6,875 nucleotides of DNA from an uncultured beta proteobacterium (GCA_903885415.1 CAISIP010000125.1:1-6875); one strand, 5' to 3'. Positions 1 through 6,705 are shown, numbered from the stretch's first letter. Program-made: numbers and translations. The notes: generated from the letters alone by a model not told the origin.

Positions 1-1642
1 CCACCGCATCGCGGTCCACGCCGACGGCACGCATGCGCGCCGGCAAGACCATAGCTATGCGGACCTGCAACGCAGCGCGAACCGACTATCGAACGCGCTG
101 ACTGCGCTGGGCGTCGCGCGCGGCGACCGGGTCGCGATTGTCCTGCCGCAGCGCTTCGAGACCGCCGTGGCCTATATCGCAGTGCTGCAGATGGGCGCGG
201 TGGCGATGCCGCTGTCGACGCTGTTCGGCCCGGACGCGCTGGAATACCGGCTGTACGACAGCGAGGCCGTGGCTGCGATTTGCGATGCGGGCGCTATCGA
301 GGGCCTGGCCGGCGTGCGGCAGAACTGCCCGGTACTGGCCAGCGTGATCCGGGTCGGCCCCTTGGGATCGGACCCGCACCTGGATTTCGACGCGTTGCTG
401 GCGCAGCAATCGGCGGATTTCGAACCCTGTCCTACGCGTGCCGAAGAGGCCGCAGTATTGATCTATACCAGCGGCACCACCGGCCAGCCCAAGGGCGCGC
501 TGATACCGCACCGGGCGCTGATCGGCAACCTCAGCGGCTTCGTCTGCAGCCAGAACTGGTTCGGCTTCGACCCGCGCAATCCGGATGCGCCGTCGAGCAG
601 CGTCTTCTGGTCGCCCGCCGACTGGACCTGGACCGGCGGGCTGATGGACGCGCTGCTTCCGTCGCTGTACTTCGGGCGTCCCATCGTGGCCTACAGTGGC
701 CGCTTCAGTCCGCAAGTGGCATTTGAAATCCTGCAGCGCTACGCGGTCACCCACAGCTTCCTCTTTCCGACCGCGCTCAAGGCGATGATGAAGGCCTTTG
801 CGCATCCGCGCGACGAATTCAAGCTCTGTCTGCAGGCGCTGATGAGCGCGGGTGAAGCGGTCGGCGACGCGGTGTTCGCGTATTGCCGGGATGAGCTCGG
901 CGTGACAGTCAACGAAATGTTCGGGCAGACCGAAATCAACTACATCGTCGGCAACTGCGCCATGAACGGCGCGACGCAATCGGGCGTCGGCTGGCCGGCC
1001 AGACCCGGCAGCATGGGCCGGGCCTATCCGGGGCACCGGGTCGCGGTGATCCGGGAAGACGGCAGCGAGTGCGCCGTTGGCGAGTCTGGCGATGTGGCGT
1101 TGAACCGCTTTGATCTGCACGGTCAGCCCAACCCGGTATTTTTCCTTGGTTACTGGAAGAATCCGGCCTCGACCGCAGCCAAGTACGTCGGCGACTGGTG
1201 CTGTACCGGCGACTTGGCGCGGCGCGACGCCGATGGCTACCTCTGGTACGAGGGCCGCAAGGACGACCTGTTCAAGTCCGCCGGTTACCGCATCGGCCCG
1301 GGCGAAATCGAGAACTGCCTGGTCAAGCATCCGGCGGTGCTGAACGCTGCGGTGGTTCCCAAGCCCGACCGCGAGCGCGGCGCGCTGGTTAAGGCTTATG
1401 TGGTGTTGTCGGTCGAATGGGCCGCCCAACGGGCGCGTCAGGTGGACGGCGCGAGTCGCTTCGACGCTGCGCTGGTGGCGCAACTGCAGTCGCATGTGCG
1501 CGGGCAGCTGGCGCCCTACGAATACCCCAAGGAAATCGAGTTTGTGGCCGAACTTCCGATGACAACCACCGGCAAGGTGCAGCGCCGGGTGCTGCGCCTG
1601 CAGGAGGAGGCGCGCGCCGCGCATCGCCCGGGCCGCTGCTGA
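1..1642 (+). CDS. AMP-dependent acyl-CoA synthetase, 5'-truncated by window edge
   Basis: This enzyme should activate a carboxylic acid to its acyl-CoA through an acyl-AMP intermediate in the cytoplasm. The first whole codon is at base 2 and 546 residues are visible. Family members are only slightly longer, so probably just a few tens of N-terminal residues are missing. Numbering from the window edge, the ATP-binding loop YTSGTTGQPKG is at 155-165, FGQTE at 307-311, the ribose-binding Asp in CTGDLA at 404, and the hinge region GRKDD at 418-422. The catalytic lysine of TTTGKVQRR is at 525. All core motifs are intact. The segment WSPADWTWTGG near residue 202 resembles short/medium-chain and acetyl-CoA synthetase-like proteins more than long-chain FadD, but the substrate cannot be read from sequence. 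The true start lies outside the window. The 124-bp gap to plsY and the separate plsY promoter candidate suggest independent transcription. The family is certain; the subfamily is a guess. Confidence 0.93.
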   Translation, partial: HRIAVHADGTHARRQDHSYADLQRSANRLSNALTALGVARGDRVAIVLPQRFETAVAYIAVLQMGAVAMPLSTLFGPDALEYRLYDSEAVAAICDAGAIEGLAGVRQNCPVLASVIRVGPLGSDPHLDFDALLAQQSADFEPCPTRAEEAAVLIYTSGTTGQPKGALIPHRALIGNLSGFVCSQNWFGFDPRNPDAPSSSVFWSPADWTWTGGLMDALLPSLYFGRPIVAYSGRFSPQVAFEILQRYAVTHSFLFPTALKAMMKAFAHPRDEFKLCLQALMSAGEAVGDAVFAYCRDELGVTVNEMFGQTEINYIVGNCAMNGATQSGVGWPARPGSMGRAYPGHRVAVIREDGSECAVGESGDVALNRFDLHGQPNPVFFLGYWKNPASTAAKYVGDWCCTGDLARRDADGYLWYEGRKDDLFKSAGYRIGPGEIENCLVKHPAVLNAAVVPKPDRERGALVKAYVVLSVEWAAQRARQVDGASRFDAALVAQLQSHVRGQLAPYEYPKEIEFVAELPMTTTGKVQRRVLRLQEEARAAHRPGRC

Positions 1643-1700
1643 GCATGGCCGCGCGCTTCCTGATTCAGGCTAGGCCGGGTTATGGGGTCGGGATAGTCCC

Positions 1701-1715
1701 TGCACAATGCCTGCA
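1701..1715 (+). promoter_or_regulatory. possible plsY promoter (-10-like box)
   Basis: CACAAT at 1703-1708 matches four of six bases of the -10 consensus. It lies in the 124-bp gap between the acyl-CoA synthetase and plsY. A transcript starting about seven bases downstream, near 1715, would have a leader of roughly 52 nt containing the plsY ribosome binding site. No good -35 box is visible at 16-18 bp. The box resembles the one before murB. This is a weak prediction, and read-through from upstream is the alternative. I see no clear terminator elsewhere in the gap. Confidence 0.3.
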
Positions 1716-1756
1716 TTTGGTTGGCGCACACGCCGTGCCATGCGCGCTGGAAAAAT

Positions 1757-1761
1757 AGGAG
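1757..1761 (+). promoter_or_regulatory. plsY ribosome binding site
   Basis: AGGAG sits five bases before the ATG at 1767. It selects this start over an in-frame ATG at 1707, which would add 20 residues (including WRTRRAMR) not typical of PlsY and has no Shine-Dalgarno sequence. Confidence 0.75.
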
Positions 1762-1766
1762 CCCCT

Positions 1767-2405
1767 ATGGATGCATTCCAAAGTTACTTTCCGATACTCG
1801 CGGCGCTGGCCGCCTACCTTATGGGTTCGCTATCGTTCGCAGTCATCGTAAGCCGTGCGATGGGGCTGAAGGACCCGCGCAGCTACGGCAGCAAGAATCC
1901 GGGTGCGACCAATGTGCTGCGATCGGGTAGCAAGCCGGCGGCGGTCGTGACCTTGCTGCTCGACGGCGCCAAGGGATGGCTACCGGTCATGCTGGTGGCG
2001 AGCTATGGCCGGGACTGGGGCCTGGGCGATGGCACACTGGCCATGGTCGGCCTAGCCGCCTTTGCCGGCCACTTGTTTCCGCTGTACTTCGGCTTTCAAG
2101 GCGGCAAGGGCGTTGCGACCGCACTGGGCGTGCTGTTTGGCGTGCATTGGGCGCTGGGTCTGGGCGCTTGCGCCAGCTGGCTGATCGTCGCTTATTTTTT
2201 CCGCTATTCCTCGCTCGCCTCGCTGGTAGCGGCGCTGTTCGCACCGGTCTATTACGCTTTTGGCGATGGGCTGGCCTGGTACAGCGAAAAGTCGGTGCTG
2301 CTGGGGATCAGCGTTATCAGCCTGCTGCTGGTGTGGCGCCACGCTCCCAATATCAGCCGTCTGGTAAGGGGAACCGAAACCAGGATCGGTGCGGGAAGGT
2401 CCTAG
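1767..2405 (+). CDS. plsY: PlsY, acyl-phosphate:glycerol-3-phosphate acyltransferase
   Basis: PlsY is an inner-membrane enzyme that transfers the acyl group from acyl-phosphate (made by PlsX) to glycerol-3-phosphate, giving lysophosphatidic acid, the first step of phospholipid synthesis. The 212-residue protein has the usual length. The three conserved cytoplasmic motifs are present: GSKNPGATN at 41-49, GHLFPLYFGFQGGKGVAT at 101-118, and WRHAPNISRLVRGTE at 190-204. Hydrophobic segments at about 8-28, 57-78, 90-108, 116-144 and 151-189 fit the multi-span topology. The start is set by the AGGAG before 1767. The stop is separated by a single base from the stop of the convergent HD-GYP-like gene, so any terminator must lie inside that gene. 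plsX is not in the window, as is usual for organisms with this gene order. Confidence 0.97.
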   Translation: MDAFQSYFPILAALAAYLMGSLSFAVIVSRAMGLKDPRSYGSKNPGATNVLRSGSKPAAVVTLLLDGAKGWLPVMLVASYGRDWGLGDGTLAMVGLAAFAGHLFPLYFGFQGGKGVATALGVLFGVHWALGLGACASWLIVAYFFRYSSLASLVAALFAPVYYAFGDGLAWYSEKSVLLGISVISLLLVWRHAPNISRLVRGTETRIGAGRS

Positions 2406-2406
2406 T

Positions 2407-3366
2407 TCAGGCCTGCCGTCCGGCGTAGGCACCGAGTTGCAGTATCAGGTGGTGGTTCAGCCGCGCCCGCACGGAGCCAGCCGCCATGGCCGAGCGTATT
2501 TGCGGGCCACCCTGTGCGGTGCGGTGCAGGCGTGGCTGCGCACAGGGCTGGCCGGTTTCGTTCAGAACAATCGCCACATGCGGATGGTTGGCCTTGGGGC
2601 TGCGGCGCATCACCACCGCGATTTCTCCGTTGTCCATCTGCACATAGGTGCCTGGCGGGCACAAGCCCACGGTGCGAACGAGTGCCCGGCCCACCTCGCC
2701 GCCAGCTCCCGGCTGGCTCAGGACCGAGCGCATCGAGTCGGTCGCGCTGAGCCCTGCACGCGCCTTGCGCGGGCTGATCATCGCGCCGTAGCGGTCCACC
2801 GACCGAACGATGCGGGCCAGGCGCCGCGGTGGTTCTAGCGACTGCAACCCGCGCTGCTCGTCGCTCTCGTCGTGGTGGGCGGCGACGGTGCCGATCCACA
2901 GCGCGTCGTCGACGCCGATGTCGGACAGCATCATCGCGCCTTTGGCGGGGTGGATCCGGATCGCGTCGTTCTGCAAGCTCGAAGGCGGCCCGGGCCGACC
3001 GGTGAGTTCATCCTGCAGGTTGGTCATCGCGATGTTCATCGTCAGCGCCGCATGGACCAGGGCATCGCGTTCGACCTGTGCCAGTTGCATCTCGATGGCG
3101 GTGAGGTGGCACAGTACCGCGCACACCAGCGCGTGTGAGGCGCTGTAGCCGACGCTGGAGCTTCCCGCGAGCTGGAACAGCAGATACAAGCCCACGTCGG
3201 CATCGCGCCGCAGCAAATCCTGCATCCAGCGGTCGTATTGCCAGACCCTCTGCGCGAACTCCTGCACGCCCGCCGGGCTGCCGAGGATCACCGCGACACC
3301 CGCTTCGAGATCGGACCACAGGCCGAGCAGGTCCTCGTATTCGTGCTCGCTTTGTACGCTCAGCAT
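2407..3366 (-). CDS. degenerate HD-GYP-like domain protein
   Basis: This 319-residue soluble protein has no signal peptide or membrane segment. Residues ~75-215 fit an HD-GYP fold by spacing: HALV at 78-81, IHPAKGAMML at 138-147, AAHHDESD at 162-169, and RIVRSVDRY at 185-193 in place of the usual RI..VaD. The defining pieces are missing. The metal-binding LLHDIGK is replaced by LTMNIAM at 108-114, and no GYP follows the HH motif. The C-terminal part at ~230-270 (GLCPPGTYVQMDNGEIAVV) matches the extension seen in many HD-GYP proteins. I infer that it cannot hydrolyse cyclic di-GMP in the normal way and may instead be a binding or scaffold protein; this is not shown. It lies 68 bp downstream of yajQ on the same strand, so co-transcription is plausible. 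No strong Shine-Dalgarno sequence precedes the ATG. The family call is by motif only. Confidence 0.85.
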   Translation of the reverse strand: MLSVQSEHEYEDLLGLWSDLEAGVAVILGSPAGVQEFAQRVWQYDRWMQDLLRRDADVGLYLLFQLAGSSSVGYSASHALVCAVLCHLTAIEMQLAQVERDALVHAALTMNIAMTNLQDELTGRPGPPSSLQNDAIRIHPAKGAMMLSDIGVDDALWIGTVAAHHDESDEQRGLQSLEPPRRLARIVRSVDRYGAMISPRKARAGLSATDSMRSVLSQPGAGGEVGRALVRTVGLCPPGTYVQMDNGEIAVVMRRSPKANHPHVAIVLNETGQPCAQPRLHRTAQGGPQIRSAMAAGSVRARLNHHLILQLGAYAGRQA

Positions 3367-3434
3367 GCCGTAGTACCCGCCAATTAGCTTGCTCGCTCGG
3401 CGCCTATCGCATCAGTGGCGGGTCCGCTGCGCGC

Positions 3435-3920
3435 TCAGTCGCGGAAATTCGTGAAGCTCAGCGGCAGGTCGGCGATGTCCTTGCGGATGAGTGCCATCGC
3501 GGCCTGCAGGTCGTCGCGCTTGACGCCACTGACGCGCACCGCGTCCCCCTGAATGGAAGCCTGGACCTTGAGCTTGCTGTCCTTGATCAGGCGCTGCAGC
3601 TTCTTGCTGACCTCGGTTTCGATGCCGTTGCGCACCTTGATGACCTGCTTGACCTTGTCGCCGCCGATCTTTTGCACGTCGCCGCGGTCCAAAAAACGCA
3701 CATCGACACCGCGTTTGGTGAGCTTGTTACGCAAGATGTCCTCGATCTGCGACAGCTGGAAGTCGGCGTCGCCGATCAGCGTGATCTCCTTTTCCTTGAT
3801 TTCGATGGCAGCCGGCGTCCCCTTGAAGTCGAAACGGGTGCCTATTTCCTTGGCTGTGTTGTCGACTGCATTCTTGACCTCGGCCAGATTGGCCTCGCAA
3901 ACCGTATCAAAAGTAGGCAT
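3435..3920 (-). CDS. yajQ: YajQ family nucleotide-binding protein
   Basis: This is a 161-residue YajQ (UPF0234) protein, the usual length, made of two ferredoxin-like halves. Diagnostic segments are MPTFDTV at 1-7, NAVDNTAKE at 18-26, RFDFKG at 29-34, ILRNKLTKRG at 62-71, IKDSKLKVQASIQGD at 112-126, RDDLQAAMA at 135-143, and the C-terminal FTNFRD. YajQ proteins are reported to bind nucleotides or RNA; the Xanthomonas homologue binds cyclic di-GMP and affects transcription and virulence, and a Pseudomonas homologue is linked to RimK. The start is the ATG at 3918-3920, which gives the canonical N-terminus and is preceded by GGTGA. An in-frame start 33 residues upstream would run into murB and is rejected. 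It is divergent from murB and probably leads a unit with the HD-GYP-like gene. Its precise role here is unknown. Confidence 0.97.
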   Translation of the reverse strand: MPTFDTVCEANLAEVKNAVDNTAKEIGTRFDFKGTPAAIEIKEKEITLIGDADFQLSQIEDILRNKLTKRGVDVRFLDRGDVQKIGGDKVKQVIKVRNGIETEVSKKLQRLIKDSKLKVQASIQGDAVRVSGVKRDDLQAAMALIRKDIADLPLSFTNFRD

Positions 3921-3924
3921 GTTC

Positions 3925-3929
3925 TCACC
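3925..3929 (-). promoter_or_regulatory. yajQ ribosome binding site
   Basis: On the minus strand GGTGA lies four bases before the yajQ ATG. It supports the short, canonical start over the upstream in-frame ATG at 4019. Confidence 0.55.
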
Positions 3930-3946
3930 GCTCCGAAGTCGGGTCG

Positions 3947-3960
3947 CGGCACGGGTGCCG
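3947..3960. repeat. 14-bp palindrome in yajQ–murB control region
   Basis: CGGCAC-GG-GTGCCG is a perfect 6-bp inverted repeat with a 2-bp centre. It lies in the 56-bp region between the divergent starts of yajQ and murB, just upstream of the murB -10-like box. It could be an operator for a dimeric regulator, or a small hairpin in the yajQ leader. In GC-rich DNA a 6-bp palindrome may also be chance. No regulator family can be assigned. Confidence 0.35.
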
Positions 3961-3962
3961 AT

Positions 3963-3977
3963 GCGACAATCCCGCGA
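3963..3977 (+). promoter_or_regulatory. candidate murB promoter giving a leaderless transcript
   Basis: GACAAT at 3965-3970 matches four of six bases of the -10 consensus and is preceded by TG at 3962-3963 with one base between, as in an extended -10. Six bases (CCCGCG) separate it from the murB ATG, so initiation at the usual distance would fall on the A of the start codon. No Shine-Dalgarno sequence precedes murB, which fits a leaderless mRNA. No good -35 box is seen. murB has no co-directional upstream gene nearby, so it needs its own promoter here or within yajQ. Confidence 0.45.
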
Positions 3978-5011
3978 TGTTAGTCGAGAAAAATGTCCCA
4001 CTGCAGGACTGCAACACATTTCACATCGTTGCCAAGGCGCACACGCTGGTTCGGGTAGGCAGCGAGGGTGACCTGCTGGCGCTCATTGGCGACCCCGAAC
4101 TGGCGGCGCTGCCGAAATTTGTGCTGGGCGGCGGCAGCAACATCGTCCTGACGGGTGACGTCAAGCCGCTGGTGCTCAAGGTCGAGGTCATGGGTAAGCA
4201 GCTGTTGCGCGAAAACGCCAAGGGATGGGTGGTCGAGGCGGGCGCAGGCGAGAGCTGGCACGGGCTGGTCGCATGGACGCTGGACCAGGGCTACCCGGGA
4301 CTGGAAAACCTGGCCATGATCCCAGGAACGGTGGGCGCCGCACCGGTTCAAAACATCGGCGCCTACGGCGTTGAACTGCAGGACCGTTTTGAATCACTCG
4401 ACGCAGTAGATCTGCAGACCGGGCGCCGCATGACCCTCGACGCGGCACAGTGCCGCTTTGGCTACCGCGATTCGGTGTTCAAGCAGTCCCCCGACGACGG
4501 CCCGGGTCTGCGGGATCGGGTGCTGATAACCCGGGTGCGCTTCTTCTTGCCCAAGCCCTGGAAGCCGGTGCTCGGCTACGCCGAATTGGACAGGAGAATG
4601 GCCCAGAGCGGGCTGGACAAGCCCTGTGCCCGCAGCATCTTTGATGGGGTCTGCGCGATTCGCAGCGCCAAACTGCCCGACCCCGCGGTGCTGGGTAATG
4701 CGGGCAGCTTCTTCAAGAACCCGACGGTCACGCTCGAGCAGTGCGCCGACATCATCCAGCGCGAGCCAAGGATCGTCCACTACCGGATGGCCGACGGCGC
4801 AGTCAAGCTGGCCGCGGGCTGGCTGATCGAGGCCTGCGGCTGGAAGGGTAAATCGGTCGGAAACGCCGCTGTCTACGAACGCCAGGCGCTGGTCCTGGTC
4901 AACCGCGGGCAGGCTACCGGGGGCGAGGTGATGACGCTGGCGCGCGCCATCCAGACCAGCGTCTACGAGCGCTTTGGCATCTTGCTCGAACCCGAGCCCG
5001 TCGTGGTCTGA
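3977..5011 (+). CDS. murB: MurB, UDP-N-acetylenolpyruvoylglucosamine reductase
   Basis: MurB is a cytoplasmic flavoenzyme that uses NADPH to reduce UDP-GlcNAc-enolpyruvate to UDP-MurNAc, the second committed step of peptidoglycan synthesis. The protein has 344 residues, typical of the E. coli-like (type I) form. Visible motifs are NTFHI at 13-17, the FAD-binding LGGGSNIVL at 50-58, IPGTVGAAPVQNIGAYG at 115-131, GYRDSVFK at 162-169 with the active-site Arg164, and GNAGSFFKNP at 240-249 with the proton-donor Ser244. AAGWLIEACGWKG is at 279-291, and the C-terminal LEPEPVVV carries the expected acidic residue (Glu338 or Glu340). The first ATG is nine residues before the conserved LQDCNTF region, as expected, and no better start is seen. 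It is divergent from yajQ and convergent with argG. Its stop codon lies inside the hairpin that probably terminates both genes. Confidence 0.97.
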   Translation: MLVEKNVPLQDCNTFHIVAKAHTLVRVGSEGDLLALIGDPELAALPKFVLGGGSNIVLTGDVKPLVLKVEVMGKQLLRENAKGWVVEAGAGESWHGLVAWTLDQGYPGLENLAMIPGTVGAAPVQNIGAYGVELQDRFESLDAVDLQTGRRMTLDAAQCRFGYRDSVFKQSPDDGPGLRDRVLITRVRFFLPKPWKPVLGYAELDRRMAQSGLDKPCARSIFDGVCAIRSAKLPDPAVLGNAGSFFKNPTVTLEQCADIIQREPRIVHYRMADGAVKLAAGWLIEACGWKGKSVGNAAVYERQALVLVNRGQATGGEVMTLARAIQTSVYERFGILLEPEPVVV

Positions 5012-5039
5012 GCCCGGCCATGCCCATGGGGCTCAGACC
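5005..5039. terminator. bidirectional hairpin at the murB/argG convergence
   Basis: Bases 5005-5015 (GGTCTGAGCCC) and 5029-5039 (GGGCTCAGACC) form a perfect 11-bp inverted repeat around a 13-nt loop. It covers the 21-bp gap between the two stop codons plus the last codons of both genes. The murB TGA at 5009-5011 pairs exactly with the argG TGA at 5033-5035. The position suggests a shared transcription terminator or mRNA 3'-end stabiliser. Only a short, broken T stretch follows on the + strand (TTACCCTT) and none on the minus strand, so intrinsic termination may be weak. The hairpin is directly visible; its role is inferred. Confidence 0.7.
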
Positions 5040-6370
5040 TTACCCTTGGGCCCCAGTTGGGCGATGGCAGCGCCTGCTCCGGCCGCCAGCAAGCCGGTGC
5101 GGGTGTAGATGCCGAGTTTTTCGCGCGTGTCGATGATGTCGAGGTTGCGCATGGTGAGCTGGCCGATCCGGTCCTGCGGCGAGAAGACAGACTCGCCCTT
5201 TTCCATCGTCAGCCGCTCGGGCTTGTAGGTCAGGTTGGGGGATTCGGTGTTCATGATGCTGTAGTCGTTGCCGCGGCGCAGCTCCAGCGTGACCTCGCCG
5301 GTGACGGCGCGCGCCACCCAGCGCTGGGCGGCTTCGCGCAGCATGATCGCCTGCGGATCGAACCAGCGGCCCTGGTAGAGCAGCCGCCCGAGCTTGCGGC
5401 CGTTGTCGCGGTATTGCTCGATCGTGTCCTCGTTGTGGATGCCGGTCACCAGGCGCTCGTAGGCGATGAACAGCAGCGCCAGCCCCGGCGCCTCGTAGAT
5501 GCCGCGGCTCTTGGCCTCGATGATGCGGTTCTCGATCTGGTCGCACATTCCCAGTCCGTGGCGCCCGCCGATGCGGTTCGCTTCCAGCATCAGCTCAACC
5601 AGGTCCGGGAAGGCGACGCCGTTGAGCGCCACCGGATGCCCCTCCTCGAAGCGCACCGTCACCTGTTCGCGCCGCACCTCGACGTCGTCGCGCCAGAACG
5701 CGACGCCCATGATCGGTTGCACGATCTGCATCGCGCTGCCCAGGTGTTCCAGGTCCTTGGCTTCATGCGTCGCGCCCAGCATGTTGGAGTCGGTTGAATA
5801 GGCTTTCTCAGCCGACATCTTGTAGCCGAAGCCGGCCTTGCTCATAAACGCCGACATTTCGGCGCGTCCGCCGAGTTCGTCGATGAACAACTGGTCGAGC
5901 CAGGGTTTGTAGATCTTCAGGTCCGGATTGGTCAGCAGACCGTAGCGGTAGAAACGCTCGATGTCGTTGCCTTTGAAGGTGCTTCCATCGCCCCAGATGT
6001 TGACCTCATCCTGCTGCATGGCAGAAACCAGCATGGTGCCCGTTACCGCGCGCCCCAGCGGCGTGGTGTTGAAGTAGGTCACCCCGGCAGTGGAGATGTG
6101 GAACGCGCTGCTTTGCAGCGCGGCGATGCCCTCCGCCGCCAGTTGGCTGCGGCAGTCGACCAGGCGCGCGCGTTCGGCGCCATACTGCATGGCCTTTCGC
6201 GGTATCTCGTCGTAGTCGGGTTCGTCCGGCTGGCCCAGATTCGCGGTGTAGGCGTAGGGCACCGCACCCTTGTTGCGCATCCAGTGCAGCGCGGCGCTGG
6301 TGTCCAAGCCGCCCGAGAACGCAATGCCGACCTTCTGTCCCGTGGGCAGGTGCTGGAGAATGCTAGCCAT
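5033..6370 (-). CDS. argG: ArgG, argininosuccinate synthase
   Basis: ArgG joins citrulline and aspartate with ATP to give argininosuccinate, the penultimate step of arginine synthesis, in the cytoplasm. The 445-residue protein is close to the E. coli form (447) rather than the ~400-residue type common in other bacteria. Key segments are the ATP pyrophosphatase loop AFSGGLDTS at 17-25, YTANLGQPDE at 41-50, FNTTPLGRAVTGT at 100-112, GDGSTFKGNDIERF at 127-140, EKAYSTDSNMLGATHEAKDL at 188-207, and GHPVALNG at 244-251. The later stretch with NRIGGRHGLG, EAPGLAL and TYKPERLTMEKG is also intact. The start at 6370 gives the family N-terminus MASILQHLPTG and has AGGAAAG upstream; a longer in-frame extension into ppnP (to 6640) is rejected. 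It follows ppnP by 17 bp and is probably co-transcribed with it. No ARG box is evident in the short gap. Confidence 0.98.
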   Translation of the reverse strand: MASILQHLPTGQKVGIAFSGGLDTSAALHWMRNKGAVPYAYTANLGQPDEPDYDEIPRKAMQYGAERARLVDCRSQLAAEGIAALQSSAFHISTAGVTYFNTTPLGRAVTGTMLVSAMQQDEVNIWGDGSTFKGNDIERFYRYGLLTNPDLKIYKPWLDQLFIDELGGRAEMSAFMSKAGFGYKMSAEKAYSTDSNMLGATHEAKDLEHLGSAMQIVQPIMGVAFWRDDVEVRREQVTVRFEEGHPVALNGVAFPDLVELMLEANRIGGRHGLGMCDQIENRIIEAKSRGIYEAPGLALLFIAYERLVTGIHNEDTIEQYRDNGRKLGRLLYQGRWFDPQAIMLREAAQRWVARAVTGEVTLELRRGNDYSIMNTESPNLTYKPERLTMEKGESVFSPQDRIGQLTMRNLDIIDTREKLGIYTRTGLLAAGAGAAIAQLGPKGKV

Positions 6371-6377
6371 ATCGCTC

Positions 6378-6383
6378 TTTCCT
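6378..6383 (-). promoter_or_regulatory. argG ribosome binding site
   Basis: On the minus strand AGGAAA lies about seven to nine bases before the argG ATG, within the 17-bp gap after ppnP. It fixes the argG start at 6370. Confidence 0.65.
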
Positions 6384-6387
6384 GCGT

Positions 6388-6705
6388 TCAGCCGTAGTGG
6401 CAGATGTAGTGGTAGGGCTCGGTGACGCGGATATCGAACGGGGTGTTCGCGCCGACGCTGAAGCTTTCGCCTGCCGATGACCTGATCCACGGCGCGCTTG
6501 GGGCCAACCGGTACTCGCAGTAGCCCGCGACGCACTCCATGATTTCCGGCGCGGCGGTGCCGAATGTCAGTGTCGATGGCAGCACCACGCCGACCGATTT
6601 CTTGCGGCCGTCGGGGTAGGTGATGGTGTGGCTGATGCACTTGCCGTCAAAGTAAACGCTGGCCTTGGTGGCGACGGATACGCCGTCGATGTGTTCAGTA
6701 GTCAT
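6388..6705 (-). CDS. ppnP: PpnP, pyrimidine/purine nucleoside phosphorylase
   Basis: PpnP (formerly YaiE, DUF1255) is a small single-domain cupin enzyme that phosphorolyses several purine and pyrimidine nucleosides to the free base and ribose-1-phosphate. The protein has 105 residues, about ten more than E. coli YaiE at the N-terminus. Matching segments are VYFDGK at 17-22, KKSVGVVLPSTLTFGTAAPE at 35-54, CVAGYCEYRL at 58-67, the acidic glycine turn AGESFSVGANTPFDIRV at 78-94, and the terminal EPYHYICHYG. No Shine-Dalgarno sequence precedes the ATG. The upstream ArsC-like gene stops only 9 bp before it, so translation may be coupled or the message leaderless. It probably supplies an operon with argG, although the two functions have no obvious metabolic link. 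Confidence 0.93.
   Translation of the reverse strand: MTTEHIDGVSVATKASVYFDGKCISHTITYPDGRKKSVGVVLPSTLTFGTAAPEIMECVAGYCEYRLAPSAPWIRSSAGESFSVGANTPFDIRVTEPYHYICHYG

Noticed and set aside
86..1624. 512-residue open frame on the minus strand opposite the acyl-CoA synthetase
   Set aside because: It mirrors a clear, motif-complete gene. Its translation is Arg/His/Ala-rich with no recognisable domain, as expected when GC-rich codon bias keeps the antisense frame open.
2411..2430. Imperfect hairpin GCCTGCC/GGC..AGGC just after plsY as a terminator
   Set aside because: The stem is only seven pairs with a 2-nt bulge, lies in the coding end of the opposing gene, and has no T tract. It is not distinguishable from chance in GC-rich DNA.
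3367..3434. Separate promoter or terminator between yajQ and the HD-GYP-like gene
   Set aside because: A minus-strand GCTAAT at 3383-3388 is a weak -10 match without a -35, and no solid hairpin with a T tract is present. Co-transcription is the simpler reading.
3135..3983. 282-residue + strand open frame across the HD-GYP-like gene and yajQ
   Set aside because: It is antisense to two supported genes and spans the gap between them. Composition is typical of a shadow frame, and no motif or ribosome binding site is seen.
5057..5797. 246-residue + strand open frame opposite argG
   Set aside because: It lies wholly antisense to the highly conserved argG and is low in complexity (Val/Ala/Asp/Arg-rich), consistent with mirrored codon bias.
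6371..6640. N-terminal extension of argG to 6640
   Set aside because: It overlaps ppnP, is His/Arg/Pro-rich, and the ATG at 6370 has a ribosome binding site and yields the canonical ArgG N-terminus.
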